Shown here: positions 1 to 9,003 of the stretch, one piece after another
How positions within the stretch are numbered: position 1 is the stretch's first letter
Layout: each line of letters begins with the position of its first letter
Position numbers and translations under genes: made by a program
Origin: CADCUY01 sp964242735
GTDB lineage: Bacteria > Actinomycetota > Actinomycetes > Actinomycetales > Quadrisphaeraceae
Direction of reading: 5' to 3'
Length of the DNA: 64,000 nt
NCBI GenBank assembly: GCA_964242735.1
Contig: CAXTAK010000002.1
Span: 314,458 to 378,457 of the forward strand
The notes under the pieces: generated by a model
The model's input: the letters and a program-made list of their open reading frames with translations, nothing else
What the model was told of the DNA's origin: nothing
Databases searched by the model: none

Positions 1-67
1 CGGCTCAGCGGGGGACGGGCGGGCACGACCTCCTCCACGGCCCCGCGATCGGCCGCAGACGGCGTCG

Positions 68-504
68 GTGGCCAGCTCTGCGCTCGACGTCGTGACCCAG
101 GAGGCCGTGCTCGCCGACCCCGCGCTGCGCCAGCACGGGCTCAGCCGCGCGCCGCGCGACGCGCTGGTCGAGCTCGGCGCGCTGGAGGGTGAGCGGGTCG
201 AGCTGCTGGAGGGGGCGCTGGTCGAGGTGGTGCCGCCGGGGCAGGAGCACGAGGACGTCATCGAGGTGGCCGTGAGCAGCCACCGCGCCGACCTCGTGCA
301 CGAGCCCTCGTGCGCCTCTCGGCCGGGGTGGACCAGGACCGGGTGGTGGACGCGCCCGCGCGCGAGGTGGTCGTCCACCGCGGGCCGGGGCCGCGCGGCT
401 GCGCCGACGTGCGCCACCTGCCGTGGACGACGACGCCGCCGGTGCCCGTGACACCGGCCGCGATCCCCGTCGACCTCGCGGAGCTGCTGACGCCCCGCGC
501 CTGA
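68..504 (+). pseudogene. Uma2-family (DUF820) nuclease-like remnant
   Basis: The first frame, from GTG 68, encodes VELLEGALVEVVPPGQEH, the typical N-terminal core of Uma2/DUF820 proteins (PD-(D/E)XK-like fold, function poorly known). Near position 300 the similarity jumps to another frame, which reads AGVDQDRVVDAPAREVVVH and then a DLAELL end. That is the usual family C-terminus. The two halves are in different frames, and the middle segment that normally carries the catalytic Asp/Glu/Lys residues is missing, so the product would be about 145 residues against roughly 190 in the family. I read it as an internally deleted, frameshifted pseudogene. The family assignment rests on motif memory, so moderate confidence. 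Confidence 0.55.
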
Positions 505-534
505 GCTGTCAGCGGCGCGCCTGGGACCGCGCGC

Positions 535-1623
535 TCACCCCCCGGCGGCAGCCTGCGCGAGGGCGTCGGCGCCCTCGCGCAGCTGGCCCAGCACGGCGCG
601 GGCCGCCGACGGCGGAAGGGCGGCCACGCCGGCGGTGGGCTCGAGGACCGCGCGCGAGAGCAGGCCGACGTCCAACCCGAGCCGGCGCCACGGCGTGCTC
701 AGGGCGGTGACCACCTCCGAGGCCGGTCCCGGCGCCACCCCCAGCCACAGCGCGACGCCGGACTCCGCGGTCTCCGCGACCGCCTCCCACGCCGGCGCGC
801 CGACCGCGGTGGCCGCGACCCAGTCCACCCCGATGCCCTGAGCGCCCGCCTCGACCAGGGACCGCAGCAGCGCCACCGGGGTGGGACCGGGCCCCTCCCC
901 CGGCAGCGGCGCGGGGCAGCGGACGGCGGTGCGCGCACCCGCACCGGCCGCGGCGGTCAGCACCGCGGCCAGGGCGTCGCGGGCCACCGGCAGCTCGACC
1001 GGCGGCAGCCTGCCCCACCCGCTGGCCCGGGGCACGCGCCCGCCCAGCACGGACGGCAGGTCGGGCTCGTCGAGGACCAGGACGACGTCGGCGCCGGGCA
1101 GCAGGCGGCGCACGTGGACCACGTGCTGCGCCAGCCCCTCCGCCAGGGAGGCCACGAGGTCGCGGGAGGCACCCTCGTCGACCACGGCTCGCTCACCCCG
1201 GGGCAGCCACAGCGCCGCCGCCAGCGACCACGGGCCGACGGCGCCGATCGCCAGCGGGCCGGTCCACCCGTCGGCGCCCTCGGCGAGCGCGTCGAGGTCC
1301 GCGGACCGGTAGCCGTCCGCGCGGCTGGCGTCGCGGCCGGGGTGGTCCACCAGGCGCCACCCGACGGGCTGGAGGTCCACGGGCAGGTCGAGCAGCAGAC
1401 CCGCCGTGCGGCCCACGGCATCGGCGCCGGGACCGCGCGAGGCGAGCTGCGGCAGGAACGGCAACCCACCGTCTCGACCCAGTTCACCGAAGACCGTGCG
1501 CACCGCCTCAAGGGGGTCGGTGCCCGGCCACGGGCCCCGCCCGCTGGCCAGCGGGCGCCCCGGGAACAGCTCGTCAGACCCTGCGGGCGCCACCGCGACG
1601 GGCGGCTCGGCGGCGGCGGTCAC
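535..1623 (-). CDS. MetE-like (cobalamin-independent methionine synthase fold) protein
   Basis: A 362-residue protein resembling the actinobacterial 'methionine synthase, vitamin-B12 independent' relatives that sit beside mnmA. The N-terminal PWPGTDPLEAVR motif and the VDLQPVGWRL segment are typical. In MetE enzymes a His-x-Cys pair contributes to zinc binding. Here the matching place reads AVRCPAPLP, so the His is an Arg. A normal homocysteine methyltransferase reaction is therefore doubtful, and a sulfur-transfer or regulatory role is only a guess. The GTG start overlaps the mnmA stop as GTGA, so it is translated from the same message as mnmA and the cysteine desulfurase. The true substrate is unknown. 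Confidence 0.75.
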   Translation of the reverse strand: MTAAAEPPVAVAPAGSDELFPGRPLASGRGPWPGTDPLEAVRTVFGELGRDGGLPFLPQLASRGPGADAVGRTAGLLLDLPVDLQPVGWRLVDHPGRDASRADGYRSADLDALAEGADGWTGPLAIGAVGPWSLAAALWLPRGERAVVDEGASRDLVASLAEGLAQHVVHVRRLLPGADVVLVLDEPDLPSVLGGRVPRASGWGRLPPVELPVARDALAAVLTAAAGAGARTAVRCPAPLPGEGPGPTPVALLRSLVEAGAQGIGVDWVAATAVGAPAWEAVAETAESGVALWLGVAPGPASEVVTALSTPWRRLGLDVGLLSRAVLEPTAGVAALPPSAARAVLGQLREGADALAQAAAGG

Positions 1624-2792
1624 CGGGCGGTCCCCGCCGCCGGCGCTGGACGCCTGGCGGGCACCGCCGCCTTGGGCGCCCGCGAGGAGCCCGCGCGCCA
1701 CGCCGCCTCGACGGTGGACGAGCCCACCACCCGCGTGCCGTCGTACAGGGCCATCAGCTGCCCGGGGGCCACGGCGGCGGACGGCTGGTCGAGGCGCACG
1801 CGCAGACCGGGACCGTCGACGACGACGGCGGGCAGCTCGGCGCCGTGGGCGCGCAGCTGGACGCCCACCCGGTCCCCTGGGTGCCGCGCCGGGCCGCACC
1901 AGGTCGGCGGGCCACCGGCCACGACGTCGACGAGCAGCTCCTGCGCCCCCCCGACGGTCACGGTGCCCGCCGCGGTGTCGGTGGCGACGACGTACCGGGG
2001 CCGCCCGTCGGCCGCGGGTGCCCCCAGGTGCAGTCCGCGGCGCTGGCCCACGGTGAACCCGGCGGCACCGTCGTGCGAGCCGACGGCCGTGCCGGAGGTG
2101 TCCAGCACGACGCCGGGCCGCCGCTCGATGCGCTGACCCAGCCACGTGCGCGTGTCCCCGTCGGGCACGAAGCAGATGTCGGTGCTGTCCGGCTTGGCCG
2201 CCACGGTCAGGCCGCGGGCGGCGGCCTCGGCGCGCACGCCGGCCTTGGTGGCATCCCCCAGGGGGAACAGGGCCCGCGCCAGGCGGTGCGGGGGCAGCAC
2301 GGCGAGCACGTACGACTGGTCCTTCGCGGCGTCCGCGGCCCGGTGCAGCGCGACGCCACCGCCCGCGGTGGCCTCGAGGCGGGCGTAGTGACCGGTGGCG
2401 ACCGCGTCGAAGCCCAGGGCCAGCGCGCGGTCGAGCAGTGCCGCGAACTTCACCTCCTGGTTGCACGTCACGCACGGGTTCGGGGTGCGACCCGCGGCGT
2501 AGTCCGCGACGAAGGCGTCGACCACGGTGGCGGTGAAGCGGGCGGAGAAGTCCCACACGTAGAAGGGCACGCCGAGGACGTCGGCGGTGCGGGAAGCGTC
2601 GCGGGAGTCCTCCGCGGTGCAGCACCCCCGACCGCGACCACCGGAGCCGCCCGAGGTGCCGGAGCCACCCGCTGCGCGTGGCCCGGCGGACAGCGCCAGG
2701 TGCACCCCGGTGACGTCGTGCCCGGCGTCGACCAGGCGAGCGGCGGCGACGGAGGAGTCGACGCCCCCGCTCAGCGCGACCAGGACCCTCAC
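1620..2792 (-). CDS. mnmA: tRNA-specific 2-thiouridylase MnmA
   Basis: MnmA thiolates U34 of Lys, Glu and Gln tRNAs in the cytoplasm, using ATP and sulfur relayed from a cysteine desulfurase. The 390-residue product opens with the PP-loop SGGVDSS (residues 8-14). The two catalytic cysteines are visible: C107 in PNPCVTC and C207 in STDICFVPDG. A CCT segment near residue 57 is preceded by a Gly/Ser-rich loop longer than usual. The GTG start gives MRVLVALSGG, the standard N-terminus. The gene lies 10 nt downstream of the cysteine desulfurase, its likely sulfur donor, and overlaps the MetE-like gene by 4 nt. Confidence 0.95.
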   Translation of the reverse strand: MRVLVALSGGVDSSVAAARLVDAGHDVTGVHLALSAGPRAAGGSGTSGGSGGRGRGCCTAEDSRDASRTADVLGVPFYVWDFSARFTATVVDAFVADYAAGRTPNPCVTCNQEVKFAALLDRALALGFDAVATGHYARLEATAGGGVALHRAADAAKDQSYVLAVLPPHRLARALFPLGDATKAGVRAEAAARGLTVAAKPDSTDICFVPDGDTRTWLGQRIERRPGVVLDTSGTAVGSHDGAAGFTVGQRRGLHLGAPAADGRPRYVVATDTAAGTVTVGGAQELLVDVVAGGPPTWCGPARHPGDRVGVQLRAHGAELPAVVVDGPGLRVRLDQPSAAVAPGQLMALYDGTRVVGSSTVEAAWRAGSSRAPKAAVPARRPAPAAGTAR

Positions 2793-2802
2793 GGCGCGAC
2801 CC

Positions 2803-3990
2803 TCACGCGACAGCCAGACCCGCGGTGCGGGCCCGCTCGACCACCGGGCCCAGCGCCGCGGCGACCGCGGTGACGTCGGCGGTGGTCGAGGTCCGGCCCA
2901 GGCTGAAGCGCAGGGCGCCGCGCGCGAGGTCGTCGCCGACGCCCATCGCCCGCAGCACGTGACTGGGCTGGGAGACCCCGGCGGTGCACGCCGAGCCCGT
3001 GGAGCACTCGACGCCCGCCGCGTCGAGCAGGTACAGCAGGGAGTCGCCCTCGCACCCGGGGACGACGACGTGCAGCACACCGGGCAGGCGCTCGGCCTCG
3101 GTGGCGCCCCGGTGGACCACGGCGTCGGGCACGACGGCCAGCACCGCGTGCTCCAGCGCCGACCGCAGGGCGCGCAGCCGCGCGGCGTGCCCGCCCTGCT
3201 CGGCCACCGCCAGCTCGACCGCGACGCCGAGGGCGCGGGCCGCCGCGACGTCCACGCTGCCCGAGCGCACCCCGCCCTCCTGCCCGCCGCCGTGCAGGAG
3301 CGGCACGAGGCCCGTGCCTCGAGCGCCGGCGCGCACCAGGAGGGCTCCGGACCCCACGGGGCCCCCGACCTTGTGCCCGGAGACGGTCATCGCCGCCAGC
3401 CCCGACCCCTCGAAGGCCACCGGCAGGGCGCCGACGGCCTGCACCGCGTCGCAGTGCACCGGCACCCCGTGGCGGGCAGCGGCGGCGACGACCTGCTCGA
3501 CCGGCTGCACCGTGCCGACCTCGTTGTTCGCCCACATCACCGACACCAGGGCCACCGCATCCGGCTCCGCCGCCAGCTCGGCCTCGAGCGCGTCGACGTC
3601 GAGGCGCCCGCGGGAGTCGACGCCCACGACGACGAGCTCCGCGCCCTGCGAGGTCGCCAGCCACTGCGCGGGGTCGAGCACGGCGTGGTGCTCGACGCCG
3701 CTGACGAGGACCTTGCGGCGGCGGGGGTCGGCCTCGCGGCGCGCCCAGTACAGGCCCTTCACGGCGAGGTTGTCCGCCTCGGTGCCCCCCGCGGTCAGCA
3801 CCACCTCACCGGGGCGGGCCTCCAGCGCCACGGCGAGGCGCTCGCGGGCCTCCTCCACCACGCGCCGCGCGAGGCGGCCGGAGGTGTGCAGGGAGCTCGG
3901 GTTGCCCACCCGGGTGAGCTCCTGGGCCATCGCCGCAGCAGCCTCCGGGCGCACCGGCGTCGTCGCCGCGTGGTCGAGGTAGGCCGTCAC
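2803..3990 (-). CDS. Cysteine desulfurase (NifS/IscS type)
   Basis: A PLP enzyme that removes sulfur from cysteine as a protein persulfide, here most likely feeding MnmA. The protein has 395 residues. It starts MTAYLDHAATTP, typical of the family. SGHK places the PLP lysine at K207, and VECSTGSACTAG holds the catalytic cysteine (C335) on its mobile loop. The GTG start is supported by a TAGACT -10 element ending 6 nt upstream, as expected for a leaderless message. It is the first gene of a three-gene operon with mnmA and the MetE-like gene. A general role in Fe-S assembly cannot be excluded, but no scaffold genes are adjacent. Confidence 0.93.
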   Translation of the reverse strand: MTAYLDHAATTPVRPEAAAAMAQELTRVGNPSSLHTSGRLARRVVEEARERLAVALEARPGEVVLTAGGTEADNLAVKGLYWARREADPRRRKVLVSGVEHHAVLDPAQWLATSQGAELVVVGVDSRGRLDVDALEAELAAEPDAVALVSVMWANNEVGTVQPVEQVVAAAARHGVPVHCDAVQAVGALPVAFEGSGLAAMTVSGHKVGGPVGSGALLVRAGARGTGLVPLLHGGGQEGGVRSGSVDVAAARALGVAVELAVAEQGGHAARLRALRSALEHAVLAVVPDAVVHRGATEAERLPGVLHVVVPGCEGDSLLYLLDAAGVECSTGSACTAGVSQPSHVLRAMGVGDDLARGALRFSLGRTSTTADVTAVAAALGPVVERARTAGLAVA

Positions 3991-3996
3991 CGGGGC

Positions 3997-4002
3997 AGTC
4001 TA
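3997..4002 (-). promoter_or_regulatory. -10 element of the cysteine desulfurase operon (leaderless)
   Basis: On the minus strand TAGACT matches TANNNT and ends exactly 6 nt before the GTG at 3990. No Shine-Dalgarno sequence is present, which fits a leaderless transcript. Confidence 0.6.
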
Positions 4003-4097
4003 GGTGGGCGCGGCGGCGCGGCACGGGCTGGTCGCGGGCCGCCGGGGAGCCGGCGGGCGCCGCCGCGCGCGGGCCGGGGCGGGGGGTCGGGGTGGGG

Positions 4098-4103
4098 CAC
4101 ACT
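4098..4103 (+). promoter_or_regulatory. Putative -10 element of glgX (leaderless)
   Basis: CACACT lies 6 nt before the GTG at 4110. It departs from TANNNT only at the first base. The same hexamer with the same spacing occurs before the zinc-ribbon gene at 22483, which supports it. It is divergent from the desulfurase promoter. Confidence 0.45.
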
Positions 4104-4109
4104 GCCGGC

Positions 4110-6299
4110 GTGCCGGAGCTGCCGACCACCCCGCTGGGGGTCCACCTGGACGCCTCCGCACCCGGCCGGGCGCGCGCCGCGGTCTTCGCCGCGCACGCCG
4201 ACGGGGTCGAGGTGGCGCTGCTGGACCCCGCCGACGACGGAGCGTGGACCGAGCGGCGGGTGCCCCTGCAGCGCGCCCGGCACGGGGTGTGGTCGGGCTC
4301 CCTGGAAGGCGTGCGCGCCGGGCAGCGGTACGGGCTGCGGGTCGTCGGCCCGTGGGAGCCCGCCCGCGGGCACCGTCACGACCCCGCGTCCCTGCTGCTC
4401 GACCCCTACGCCCGGGGCGTCGCCGGTGACCTCTCGTGGGGCCCCGAGGTCTTCGCCCACGCCGTGGACCCCACGACCTGGCGCCCGCTGCCCGGGCCCC
4501 ACCGCCCCTCGGGGCTGGACAGCGCGGCGCACGTCCCGCACGGGGTGGTGGTCGCGACCCCGCCGGTCGACGGCGACGCCCGGCCCCGCACGCCCTGGGC
4601 GGAGACGGTGCTGTACGAGGCGCACGTGCGCGGCCTGACCGCCACCCACCCGGGTGTGCCCCCGGAGCTGCGCGGCACCTACGCGGGCCTGGCGCACCCG
4701 GTGGTCGTGCAGCACCTCCTGGCGCTGGGGGTGACCGCGCTGGAGCTGCTGCCGGTGCACGCGATCGCCGCCGAGGCCGCGCTGGCGCGCCGGGACGCGG
4801 GCAACTACTGGGGGTACAGCACCCTCTCCTGGTTCGCTCCCGAGCCGCGCTACGCCACCGCCGCCGCCCGCGCCGCGGGGCCGGGCGCGGTGGTCGCCGA
4901 GCTGCGCGACGCCGTCGCCGCCTTGCACGCAGCGGGCCTGGAGGTCGTCCTCGACGTCGTCTACAACCACTCCTGCGAGGGCGGCGCCGACGGGCCGACG
5001 CTGAGCCTGCGTGGGCTGGACGCCGCCTCCTACTACCGCCTGGACCCGCGCGGGTGGGACGTGGACACCACAGGCTGCGGCAACAGCCTCGACGCCGGCC
5101 ACCCGCGGGTCGTGCAGCTGGTGCTCGACTCCCTGCGGCACTGGGTGAGCGCCTACGGCGTCGACGGGTTCCGCTTCGACCTCGCCCCCACCCTGGCCCG
5201 CAGCGGCTCCGGGCAGTACACGCCCGAGCACGCGTTCCTCGTGGCCGCCGCGAGCGACCCGGTGCTGGCCGACGTCAAGCTGATCGCCGAGCCGTGGGAC
5301 CTCGGTCAGGACGGGTGGCGCACCGGGGCCTTCCCCGCGCCGTTCGCCGAGTGGAACGACCGCTTCCGCGACGGCGCGCGGGAGTTCTGGCTCGCCGACG
5401 CCCGGCGGCTGTCCCTGGGGCAGTCGCCCGGCCACGGGCTCCGCGAGCTGGCGACCCGGTTCTCCGGCTCCGCGGACCTCTTCGCCCGCGGTGACCGCGG
5501 ACCCCTGGCGTCGGTCAGCTTCGTCACCGCGCACGACGGCTTCACCGCCGCCGACCTCACCGCCTTCGAGCACAAGGTGAACCAGGGCAACGGCGAGGAC
5601 GGACGCGACGGGACCGACGACAACCGCAGCTGGAACCACGGCGGCGAGGGGTGGGACGACCAGCGCGGCACCGGTCCCGACGACCCCGACGCCGCGCTGC
5701 GCCACGCGCTGCGCCAGCGCTCGGTGAGGAACCTGCTGGCGACGCTGCTGCTCTCCGCCGGGGTGCCCATGATCACCGCGGGCGACGAGATGGGTCGCAC
5801 CCAGGGCGGCAACAACAACCCGTACTGCCTGGACGACCCGACCAGCTGGGTGAGCTGGGACCTCGCCCCGTGGCAGGAGGACCTGCTCGCGACCACCCGG
5901 GCCCTGACCCGCCTGCGCCGGGAGCGCGCGGCGCTGAGAGCCGTGCGCCACGCCACCGGGGCGGCGGTGCACGAGGACGGCACCACCGACCTGGCGTGGT
6001 TCGACGTCGACGGCGCGCCCATGGTCCCGCAGCGGTGGGACGACCCGGCGGCGCGCACGGTGCAGGTGTTCCTGCACGGCGCGCCGTCAGGATCGGCGGG
6101 AGCGGTGCTCGTGGTGGTGCACGGTGGCCTCGACGACGGGCGGGTGACCCTCCCGCCGGCGCCGTGGGGCAGGGCGTACGCGCCGCTGTGGGACAGCGCG
6201 GACGACCGGCCGGTGTCGGGATCGCAGGGGCTGCTGGGCCCGGGGTCGACGGTGCTGCTCAGCGCGCTGTCGGTGCGGGTCTTCGACGTCGAGCGCTGA
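4110..6299 (+). CDS. glgX: Glycogen debranching enzyme GlgX
   Basis: A GH13 isoamylase-type enzyme that hydrolyses alpha-1,6 branches of glycogen trimmed by phosphorylase. The product is 729 residues from GTG 4110; an in-frame GTG at 4092 is the alternative. An N-terminal CBM48-like domain is followed by the TIM barrel with LDVVYNH, the nucleophile in GFRFD (D357), the acid/base in IAEPWD (E394) and the third acid in AHDGF (D476). GDEMGRTQGGNNN is a GlgX hallmark. It converges on glgP, the phosphorylase whose limit dextrins it would process. The start was chosen for the -10 element 6 nt upstream. Confidence 0.93.
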   Translation: MPELPTTPLGVHLDASAPGRARAAVFAAHADGVEVALLDPADDGAWTERRVPLQRARHGVWSGSLEGVRAGQRYGLRVVGPWEPARGHRHDPASLLLDPYARGVAGDLSWGPEVFAHAVDPTTWRPLPGPHRPSGLDSAAHVPHGVVVATPPVDGDARPRTPWAETVLYEAHVRGLTATHPGVPPELRGTYAGLAHPVVVQHLLALGVTALELLPVHAIAAEAALARRDAGNYWGYSTLSWFAPEPRYATAAARAAGPGAVVAELRDAVAALHAAGLEVVLDVVYNHSCEGGADGPTLSLRGLDAASYYRLDPRGWDVDTTGCGNSLDAGHPRVVQLVLDSLRHWVSAYGVDGFRFDLAPTLARSGSGQYTPEHAFLVAAASDPVLADVKLIAEPWDLGQDGWRTGAFPAPFAEWNDRFRDGAREFWLADARRLSLGQSPGHGLRELATRFSGSADLFARGDRGPLASVSFVTAHDGFTAADLTAFEHKVNQGNGEDGRDGTDDNRSWNHGGEGWDDQRGTGPDDPDAALRHALRQRSVRNLLATLLLSAGVPMITAGDEMGRTQGGNNNPYCLDDPTSWVSWDLAPWQEDLLATTRALTRLRRERAALRAVRHATGAAVHEDGTTDLAWFDVDGAPMVPQRWDDPAARTVQVFLHGAPSGSAGAVLVVVHGGLDDGRVTLPPAPWGRAYAPLWDSADDRPVSGSQGLLGPGSTVLLSALSVRVFDVER

Positions 6300-6334
6300 C
6301 CCGCGCCGGCCCGTGGACGGGGAGGCGCGGGTCA
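6297..6334. terminator. Hairpin between convergent glgX and glgP
   Basis: An 11-bp perfect inverted repeat (TGACCCGCGCC at 6297-6307 and its complement at 6324-6334) with a 16-nt loop begins on the glgX stop codon. There is no T-run. It could end transcription from either side. Confidence 0.5.
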
Positions 6335-6359
6335 GCGGACCGGTGGCAGACCGGCACCC

Positions 6360-8921
6360 TCACGCCGCGCTGGTCACCAGGGCCGTCTCCGCCACCGACG
6401 CCTGCCCCGCGTGCCGCGGCAGCACCCGCACCGTGTAACCGAACGCCCCGGTGCGCCGCAGCACCACGTCCCCGGAGAACTGGTACCGCCCGTCCTCGTA
6501 GGTCTCGGCGAGGGCCAGCGGCGCCGAGACCGTCTGCGTCAGCTCGTCGGTCTCCAGCACGTGCCCGTGCACCACCTGCACGTCGACGTCGGCGGGCTGC
6601 AGGCCACCGAGGGAGACGTACGCCGAGACGGTCAGCACCTCCCCGACCTGGGGTGCCACCCCGACCCCGCGCGACTCCACGTGGTCCACGCGCACCGAGC
6701 CCCAGCCCTGCCGCACCCGGTGCTTCCACGAGGACAGCTCGCGCGCCCCGGCGTAGGAGGACCCCGCCATGCCCGCCGCCGAGACCGCCGCCGGCACGTA
6801 CAGCTGCCGCACGTAGTCCGAGACCATGCGCGTGGCCTGCACCTTCGGCGCCAGGGTGCCGAGGGTGTGCTTGAGCATCTCCAACCACCGCCCCGGCAGC
6901 CCCGCCTGGTCGCGGTCGTAGAAGCGCGGCGCCACCTGGTTCTCGATGAGGTCGTACAGCGCGGCGGCCTCGAGGTCGTCGCGGCGCGACTCGTCGTCCA
7001 CCCCGTCGGCGGTGGGGATCGCCCACCCGTTCTCGCCGTCGAACCACTCGTCCCACCACCCGTCGAGGATGGAGAGGTTCAGGCACCCGTTCAGCGCCGC
7101 CTTCATCCCCGAGGTGCCGCACGCCTCCAGCGGGCGCAGCGGGTTGTTGAGCCACACGTCGCACCCGGGGTAGAGCAGCTGCGCCATGCCGATGTCGTAG
7201 TCCGGGAGGACCACGATGCGGTGGCGCACGTCGTGCCGGTCGGCGAACTGCACCACCTGCTGCAGCAGCTTCTTGCCCGAGTCGTCGGCGGGGTGGGACT
7301 TCCCGGCGATGACCAGCTGCACCGGCCGCGTCGGGTGCAGCAGCAGGGCCCGCAGCCGGTCGGGGTCGCGCAGCATCAGCGTCAGGCGCTTGTACGTCGG
7401 CACACGCCGGGCGAAGCCGATGGTCAGCACGTCGGGATCGAGCACCTCATCGACCCAGCCCAGCTCCGCGGACGTCGCGCCGCGCCGACCCCACGACGCG
7501 CGCACCCGGCGGCGCGCGTCGTCGACGAGGCGCGCGCGCAGCTGGCGGCGCACCGACCACAGGGCTGCGCCCGGCAGGTCGCCCGCCGCGCCGGCCTGGT
7601 CGGACACGTCGTCGCCACCACCGGAGGCGGCCAGCAGCTGGGTGATCTCGTCGGCGACCCACGTCGGGGCGTGGACGCCGTTGGTGATCGAGCCGATCGG
7701 CGTCTCGGCGGCGTCGAAGCCGGGCCACAGCCCGGCGAACATGCCCCGGCTGACCTCCCCGTGGAGCGCGGAGACCCCGTTGGCGCGCTGGGAGAGGCGG
7801 AAGCCCATCACCGCCATGTTGAACACCGACGACTCCCCCCCGGGGTAGTCCTCGGCGCCGAGGGCGAGGACGGCGTCCATCGGCACCCCGGCGAGCGCCC
7901 CGGAGTCGCCGAGGTAGCGCTGCACCTGGTCGCGGCCGAAGCGGTCGATGCCGGCGGGCACGGGGGTGTGGGTGGTGAAGACCGTCGCCGAGCGCACCGC
8001 CTCGACCGCCTCGCCGACGCTGAGCCCGTTGCCCATCAGCTCGCGGATGCGCTCCAGGCCCAGGAAGCCCGCGTGCCCCTCGTTGGTGTGGTAGACCGCC
8101 GGCTCGCTCGCCCCGGACAGGCGCGACCACAGGCGCAGCGCCCTCACCCCGCCGACGCCCAGCAGCATCTCCTGCTGCAGCCGGTGCTCCCCGCCGCCGC
8201 CGTACAGGCGGTCGGTGATGCCGGCCTCGGCCTCGTCGTTGGTGGGGACGTCGGAGTCCAGCAGCAGCAGCGGCACGCGCCCGACGTCCGCCTTCCACAC
8301 GTGAGCGTCGAGGGTGCGCCCCCCGGGCAGCTGCACCGACACCGAGGCCGCGGTGCCGTCGGCCTCGCGCAGCAGGGTCAGCGGCAGGCCGTCGGGGTCC
8401 TGCACCGGGTACGTCTCGGTCTGCCAGCCGTCGGCGGTGAAGGCCTGCTTGAAGTAGCCGGTCTTGTACAGCAGCCCCACGCCGACGATCGGCACCCCCA
8501 GGTCCGAGGCGGCCTTCAGGTGGTCACCGGCGAGGATCCCGAGGCCGCCGGAGTACTGCGGGAGCACCGAGGTGATGCCGAACTCGGGGGAGAAGTAGGC
8601 GATGGACGCCGGGGCGCCGGCGGGCAGCGACTGGTACCAGCGGGGGCCGGTGAGGTACTCGTGCAGGTCGGCGCTCGCCGCCTCGACGTCGGCGACGAAG
8701 GAGGCGTCGGCGGCGGCGGCGTCCAGGCGCTCCGGGCCGAGGGCGCCCAGCAGCGCCGTGGGGTCGTGGCCGACCTCGTCCCACAGGGACGGGTCCAGCC
8801 CGGCGAACAGCGCCCTGGTCGGCGGGTGCCACGACCAGCGGAGGTTCACCGCCAGCTCGCCGAGGGGAGCCAGGGCGGCGGGCAGCACGGTGCGGACGGT
8901 GAAGCGGCGGATGGCTCTCAC
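6360..8921 (-). CDS. glgP: Alpha-glucan (glycogen) phosphorylase
   Basis: A GT35 enzyme releasing glucose-1-phosphate from alpha-1,4-glucans. The 853-residue protein has the actinobacterial layout: an N-terminal DUF3417 segment (ELAVNLRWSWHP), then the phosphorylase domain with the PLP-lysine motif EACGTSGMKAALNG and the following WWDEWFDGENGW. The GTG start gives MRAIRRFTVRTVLP and is supported by TACGGT 7 nt upstream. It is divergent from glgE across about 80 nt and convergent with glgX, so synthesis and breakdown genes share control regions. Known relatives degrade alpha-glucan made by GlgE. Confidence 0.93.
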   Translation of the reverse strand: MRAIRRFTVRTVLPAALAPLGELAVNLRWSWHPPTRALFAGLDPSLWDEVGHDPTALLGALGPERLDAAAADASFVADVEAASADLHEYLTGPRWYQSLPAGAPASIAYFSPEFGITSVLPQYSGGLGILAGDHLKAASDLGVPIVGVGLLYKTGYFKQAFTADGWQTETYPVQDPDGLPLTLLREADGTAASVSVQLPGGRTLDAHVWKADVGRVPLLLLDSDVPTNDEAEAGITDRLYGGGGEHRLQQEMLLGVGGVRALRLWSRLSGASEPAVYHTNEGHAGFLGLERIRELMGNGLSVGEAVEAVRSATVFTTHTPVPAGIDRFGRDQVQRYLGDSGALAGVPMDAVLALGAEDYPGGESSVFNMAVMGFRLSQRANGVSALHGEVSRGMFAGLWPGFDAAETPIGSITNGVHAPTWVADEITQLLAASGGGDDVSDQAGAAGDLPGAALWSVRRQLRARLVDDARRRVRASWGRRGATSAELGWVDEVLDPDVLTIGFARRVPTYKRLTLMLRDPDRLRALLLHPTRPVQLVIAGKSHPADDSGKKLLQQVVQFADRHDVRHRIVVLPDYDIGMAQLLYPGCDVWLNNPLRPLEACGTSGMKAALNGCLNLSILDGWWDEWFDGENGWAIPTADGVDDESRRDDLEAAALYDLIENQVAPRFYDRDQAGLPGRWLEMLKHTLGTLAPKVQATRMVSDYVRQLYVPAAVSAAGMAGSSYAGARELSSWKHRVRQGWGSVRVDHVESRGVGVAPQVGEVLTVSAYVSLGGLQPADVDVQVVHGHVLETDELTQTVSAPLALAETYEDGRYQFSGDVVLRRTGAFGYTVRVLPRHAGQASVAETALVTSAA

Positions 8922-8928
8922 GGGGTCG

Positions 8929-8934
8929 ACCGTA
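8929..8934 (-). promoter_or_regulatory. -10 element of glgP (leaderless)
   Basis: TACGGT on the minus strand ends 7 nt before the GTG at 8921, and no Shine-Dalgarno sequence is seen. Confidence 0.55.
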
Positions 8935-8990
8935 GGGCAGGGGGCGCGCCGGATGTCACGTCCCGCGCACGCACCGACGGTGGTCCTCGG

Positions 8991-8996
8991 TAGGTT
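8991..8996 (+). promoter_or_regulatory. -10 element of glgE (leaderless)
   Basis: TAGGTT ends 7 nt before the GTG at 9004. Paired with the glgP element, it makes the 82-nt gap a divergent control region. Confidence 0.55.
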
Positions 8997-9003
8997 CCAC
9001 ACC

